Shown piece by piece: positions 58,937-64,000 of a stretch of 64,000 nt of DNA. The stretch is from the NCBI GenBank assembly GCA_051453625.1, contig JBOZIK010000001.1:150369939-150433938 (forward strand), read 5' to 3'. How positions within the stretch are numbered: position 1 is the stretch's first letter; every line of letters starts with the position of its first letter. The stretch is from Welwitschia mirabilis. Taxonomy: Eukaryota; Gnetophyta; Gnetopsida; Welwitschiales. Both the position numbers and the translations under genes were made by a program. The notes under the pieces were generated by a model that saw only the letters and a list, made by a program, of their open reading frames with translations, was not told the origin of the DNA and did no database searches.

Positions 58937-60347
58937 TGTTATGATGTGAACTTATGCACTCCTTAACTCCTTTAAAAAAACTTGTAAATTAAAATACATG
59001 TACAAAATCACAAACTAGTATAGACAAGAGTTAACTTGAATGTCATAATTACAATGAAGGCATTATGCTTAAAGTTACATAATTAACTTTCAAAGGTATT
59101 TTTGGTATTTTATCTTTAAGTAAATAAAAGTAAACAATAATAGAAAATACTACAAAAAGATCAATGAAGATAGAATGCAATGGATAAAAATGGAAATAAA
59201 ATGGATCCTAACTAGATTCTAATTATTTTTTTACAAGAACTAGCTCTTTATAATTCAAATCAATTAAGAAGAGATCCTTATTCCTAACTAATGTGAATTA
59301 TGAGATACGCCAAATAGTATATGCAAATGTAAAACTGAAATGAAATAACAATGCAAATCTAAACTAATCAAAGCCAATCTTAATAAAAGTTTCTCTTATG
59401 ATCTAAATAAATTAGAGAATTATCACTAGACTATAATCAACTTAAATCATAAGGGACATAAATAGAATTATATTAAAAAAGAGAATTTGAATTAATCATA
59501 GAATGTTTACATCCACTTACAACAAAGTAGTAGCTCCTAAATGGAGGATACTCAATCCAACACTAATGGTAATGACTCTTTGTAGCTATTGGATGGACCT
59601 CTTATCCTTTAGTCTTTCATTACAAGAGAATTAGATATAAAAGATAAATTGAAAGTAAGGATAGGAGAGGTGTTTATAGTTTTACATTAAAAGTTCTAGA
59701 ACTATAACCCTAGTAGTCAGAGAAGAAACCCTAGCAGTCCAAGTGGAGAGCATGACCACATTACAAGATAATTCGGTTCTACTTATACAAAATAAATATA
59801 TTTTTCTACTATTCTTTTAAAATTCATAACACATTCCTGGATTTCAATTGGGATTAGTTTTACTTTATGGCCTAGGATTTCTTACTAGGGATGATGCCAT
59901 ATAATAATAAATAAATCATTAGATTCTATCTCTATACAACCTTGCAGTTGGTTCTAGATGCGTTGTCATCCCTTAAGTCCTTAAGATCATAATAAAGATG
60001 ACAACTCCTTAGAAAAGGGGCTTCATTGGCTACAAGCTTTAGTCCACATTACTATTGCAATATACTAATACTATGTTTTCCTTCCATCTTTCATGGAAAG
60101 GATAGTTGGATGACATCCTTCCATAGCTCTCTAGCTAAAGAAAATCATCCTTCTTCATCATTAATCTTCCTTCAATGTACTAAGTATTCGAATGTGCCTG
60201 AGATACCTCCAAATATGCGAATAATTACATGTTTCTATGATCATCCCACCAGCTCTCCATAATCATTAGAATTTCATCTAAACTTATATAACTTTGCTAT
60301 GATAATATTTCAAATACATCATCAAAATCCTATAAATGTGCATCACA
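58937..60347 (-). repeat. Element B 3' LTR
   Basis: Begins on the plus strand TGTTATGATGTGAACTTATGC and ends CATCACA, matching both element A LTRs. A minus-strand TATA-like site lies at 59672-59679. The plus-strand open frame at 60026-60262 lies within this LTR and is not conserved in element A. Confidence 0.75.
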
Positions 60348-60375
60348 ACATAGCTCCCTACTTAACCTTTTCAAT
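60348..60375 (-). promoter_or_regulatory. Probable polypurine tract of element B
   Basis: On the minus strand GTAGGGAGCTATGT precedes the LTR start, matching the place and form of the element A tract. Confidence 0.45.
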
Positions 60376-62700
60376 CCCTAACAAATTGAGTTATCAACTA
60401 TATTGTGAACCAATTTGATTAAGATAATCGGTAACTAGAAAAATGGAATTTGAGTTCAATTTTATTATATAAGAATAGACATGAAAAATCTATTAACTAA
60501 TAAAACCACTTATGTATTCATAAGCCCTCACTTAAGCACATCACCCTAGAACGAATGAATTCCATATACATACAAAAATCATAAAATGTAATAATGATAG
60601 CCCAAAAATGATAATGTGTATGATTAATGTAAGATAGTGATGTAAAACTTAAGTAGTAATAATATCAAAGAATGATGCATGAAAAGTTCATTAATCTTTT
60701 CTAAAAAAAAAAGGACATGAAAGTATATATAGCTTTTTTTCTTTAGATGATCTAAAACATGGCTACAAGAAAATTTTGTGAGTGCTACTACGCTCATGTT
60801 AGATAGATTTCATGAAATTTATTTAAGTAATATGAAATTATATCTAAAAGATCAAAAATTATCCTTTCAAATTTAAAATTTTTACTCAATATCTCAGAAG
60901 AATCTCGAAGAGGTATCATCTCCCCCAAGGTGAAGTAAGATGTCTCAGATTGCATAGAGTAAAAAGGATGGCTATCATCCTATCTATCATGGGGATGACA
61001 GACATGGAATAATAGTTGTCAAATGGTATGTTTAAATAGATTAGGAAAAATCCAAAAAATTTTGAAAGTAAGCAAGAAGTCAAAAAGTAGTATAAAAACA
61101 AAATAAATCAACAATCATCCTAAAAAAACATGATCATAGGGAAGGAAACTTATGAGATCATAATAATGTATTAAATAGAAGGAATTAGTCTCATAAGATC
61201 TCCTTAAATATATCCCATATGTAATGAGTATTCAAGATTTTATAAGTGGATGTATGTAAACTTAAAAGTAAAGAAATGAAAAAACACTAGCATAAAACAA
61301 AACAACACATCAATCAAGGTGAAAGAAATGCATCAATTTAAATCACTTAAAAGGAAAAAAAACCCTTATAAAATAAAAATGATAAGTTAAATAAAAAGAC
61401 AAATAGAAAAATACCAAATGATTAAGTCTTAATTATTAGGTGGAAAAAGATGTAAATGACTTTTAAAATTTCAAATAAAATAACTAAGGAAAACATAATA
61501 AAAATGAAAAACTAGGAACATGAAGAAGATTGTTGACCTATCTAAAATTTCATCCTAGCAAAGTCCCTTAGTAGAAATCATAAAATCACCTAATAATAAT
61601 GTATTAGATAATGTAAAAATTCACAAAGTTCCACTTAAATAGGCAATAATTATGATAAAACTAAGGATATATTATGTTTTTAATCAAGGAATGATAAGAT
61701 TAGAAGCTACTTAGAAATGAACTCAGTTGTTGATACCCCAAACCAACACCAGAATTCAAAAAGTAGAATGATCATGTGGATGTGCGATATGCAAAATAAG
61801 TTTAGAAAACAAGTAATGCTCTAATCACACCAAGGACATCACTGATCTAATAATATATAAAAAAATTATCTTTCCATGATGAGGGGAGTGCAATCTCTAT
61901 TATAAGAGTAAGAACCCATCTAGCATGGCCAACTGAGCCCTTAGTGGAGTTCTCATAGCTACCATATCATACTATCAAAGGTTTCTCTTAGGAAAATTTG
62001 TCCTAGTACACTTATAGTAGGACATCATGATGACCATGGATTTAGTTCAGATAGAAAAGATCATGATCATTATTTATTTATTTTCTTCTTTTTCTTTTTT
62101 TCTCTTTTTTATATAAAAAAGATAAATTCCATATTACTAGGTAATCATTAGGATAAAGATGAAGTAATGAGATGAAAAATGAAAAAGAACACCTCAGACA
62201 ACTAAATACTCACATCCTTAACATATAACAAAAGAACCCAAGGCATCTTCCTTTAAAATGAATATTACAAATGTATGAATGTTTTAAGATTTGGTGAATT
62301 TAATATTATCACTTAAAATTCCCAAGTAAAATATTTACTAATCATAATAACTTCATAAAATAAAATACTAGTCAAGTTAAATATGTTTAAGTGATATTAT
62401 GACATTTACCAAAAGAATTAACTAAGGAATAATTTAGATAATGGAATAAGGAAAATCCAAGAGAAGTACTTCTATTATGTTAAAGGTTTAATCAATAGAT
62501 ATTTTAATGATTTTTAACATTCTATTTATTAACTTTTAAACTTCCCAAATGTTCATGTTAGAGGTTTCAACTAAGACATTTACACGTAATTTTTCTAAAA
62601 AACAAAGACCTAATCATTGAAAGGTTTAACTAGTTATGTAAAAGGTGCACTCAGGTATTGTATTTTTTAGAAAAATAAGGCTTAGAGCAAATAGAAACCA
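60376..62700. other. Element B interior, 3' half, no recognisable domain
   Basis: Aligned with element A 2993-5220, equally AT-rich and stop-laden. The T-rich stretch at 62065-62120 is low complexity. The region also has CATGGCCAACT near 61925 as in element A. Confidence 0.5.
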
Positions 62701-64000
62701 ATTGGTAAAACATAAAATATATACAATCATTTTAAAGTAAAATCAATTATATCTAAAAAGAGTAAAATGATAACACTTTGATTGCACAATGTTCAGAATC
62801 CAAATAAGAGATAAATAAGTGATAGATTTTATTAATAAATGATCCCTTATTAAAACATTATAGAGTATGACTATTAGAATATAATTCATTCAAGGTAATA
62901 CTTAAGAAATAGATATATGAATTTTTTAAAGGCTTTTGAGAATTTTTAATAATATTGAGAAGCCCTAATTCAACTCTAAGCATGGGTTATCACTAAGAAG
63001 ATAAGATTTACCCTAACTTAAAATTCCAGATATTCCAGGTTATACTTTTAAAAAGAATAATTATTAACACACAAGGTAAATTGGACTTGATAGAAAAATA
63101 AATAATGTTACTTAAGGATTAAATGGAATTTTAAAAGAAAGAGATTGAGAGATAAGAGAAATAAAATTATGAATTTCATGAAAGTCAAGGAAAGAAACAT
63201 GGCTTTTAGAATTACATGAAGCTTCAAATGGGAGAGATGGGAAAAGGTTATCATGATTAAGATCATAAGGTAATGTGAAAATGGAAGTAGAAGTAAAGGG
63301 AAAGATACATTTTGAAGTTTTAAATTAAGGAACAGGTGAATAGGATGTAAAAGTATGAGTATAAGGAACAAGTCTATCCTGTATGAAGTTTGAATGAATC
63401 TCTATGAGTCCTTTATTGTGATTAGTTTCTACATTATTATCTTTATCATTATTGTCTTAGATTATTTCTTCACTTTTATAATCATTATTTATGACTAAAT
63501 CTTCCTTCTCTTGTTAAATATTATTTCATTCTCTAGATTATTAGATTCATTGAAAAGATTATCAATAGAACTAAGAGCATCATTTTTATCATTGATTAAA
63601 AAATTTCCAAATTATTCATGAACGGATTCCTCATATCAATTATCTAGAAGTAACTGAATGGTAGAAATATAATCTAATACCTCAAAATCATCATGTAATA
63701 AATGGTCATCCTTATCTTAGTTACTGAAATATTGAGCTGGGTTATTATTATCTTCTCCTTGATCACTAATAAGTAAGATGTTGAAGTTTGATTCAAAATT
63801 TCATCTTCTATTTAAAGGTAAAAATATTTATCATATATTTCTAAGTTCTCCTAGTTATCTTTAAGGTAAGATGAAGTAGGATAGTTTTTAGATGTTATGT
63901 TATAAAAAAACCTTAAATTTGTAATAGTGTTTATTGCAAGATTTCAACTAAATTTTCTAGGTTCTTGTTGGTGTTTTCTTGGTTCTTCTATATTTCATCA
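62701..64000 (-). pseudogene. Decayed element B ORF conserved with element A
   Basis: The conserved minus-strand frame includes LPYDLNHDNLFPSLPFEASC at about 63215-63275, parallel to LPYDLNDDNLF in element A. A different frame is open over 63108-63371 but is not conserved. Near 63960 the sequence shares both TAG codons (reading T-stop-K-I-stop) with element A, so the two copies had common defects or a common mutation hot spot. Product unknown. Confidence 0.45.

Larger units (their letters stand above)
58937..64000 (-). mobile_element. Element B: partial relative of element A, running off the window
   Basis: The 3' LTR on the minus strand is 58937-60347. The interior from 60348 aligns in order with element A 2972-6540, so the element is in the same orientation and its 5' LTR should lie about 2.5 kb past the window end. 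It carries the same decayed ORF. No RT or integrase motif seen. Confidence 0.75.

Noticed and set aside
60026-60262. Plus-strand open frame of 78 codons
   Set aside because: It lies in the element B LTR, antisense to the element, and is not conserved in element A.
63108-63371. Minus-strand open frame of 87 codons in element B
   Set aside because: The frame conserved with element A is a different one; this frame is a shifted shadow.

Overview
The window looks like AT-rich, repeat-packed heterochromatin from a seed plant, most likely an angiosperm with a large, old repeat fraction. I see no intact gene. Almost everything recognisable is a decayed retrotransposon: Ty3/gypsy chromovirus-like elements primed by initiator tRNA-Met, LTR elements with an Athila/Tat-type primer site, a Sirevirus-like Ty1/copia element, a plant L1-type LINE and a tRNA-derived SINE head. 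Species cannot be named from the sequence. Decay is dominated by C-to-T and G-to-A changes: CAG/CAA/CGA codons have become stops, catalytic Asp has become Asn, and CG is scarce by eye.

Layout. 1-1604 is unrecognised left flank. A Ty3/gypsy element with very long LTRs (about 3.5 kb) starts at 1610 after the target duplication ACTTA: LTR1 1610-12119, tRNA-Met primer site at 12123, gag-pol to about 16430, LTR2 16443-21041, then ACTTA again at 21042. LTR1 is interrupted by a minus-strand LTR element (element A, 1793-8745, target duplication AAAGG). LTR2 carries an 883-base assembly gap.

To the right, the order gag-pol / LTR / 6.3-kb segment X is repeated. X copy 1 (21042-36226) is followed by gag-pol copy 2 (36227-40289), LTR3 (40290-50672), X copy 2 (50673-56945), gag copy 3 (56946-57845), truncated LTR4 (57846-58459) and a stub of X copy 3 (58460-58635). 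Copies 2 and 3 share one X-gag junction and have no LTR or primer site between X and gag. I read this as an ancient tandem duplication of a unit of about 14 kb, two full and one truncated, made of the 3' part of the first gypsy insertion plus its right flank X.

Later insertions are private to single copies. A LINE-type retroposon with a 17-bp target duplication (27142-35986) sits in X copy 1. It contains LINE ORF1 and ORF2 on the minus strand, an unusual J-domain-like remnant beside the poly(A) tail, and a nested minus-strand gypsy LTR (27863-31675) that holds a SINE head and minisatellites. A Sirevirus-like copia element (43100-49984, target duplication CTTAT) sits in LTR3. It keeps gag and protease-region relics, has lost integrase, RT and RNase H, and carries a separate 3' ORF of about 339 codons with its own TATA-like sequence.

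From 58937 to the end lies element B, a partial minus-strand relative of element A that continues beyond the window. The region is therefore a layered record: gypsy insertion, tandem duplication, element A, LINE and copia insertions, then a gypsy insertion into the LINE.
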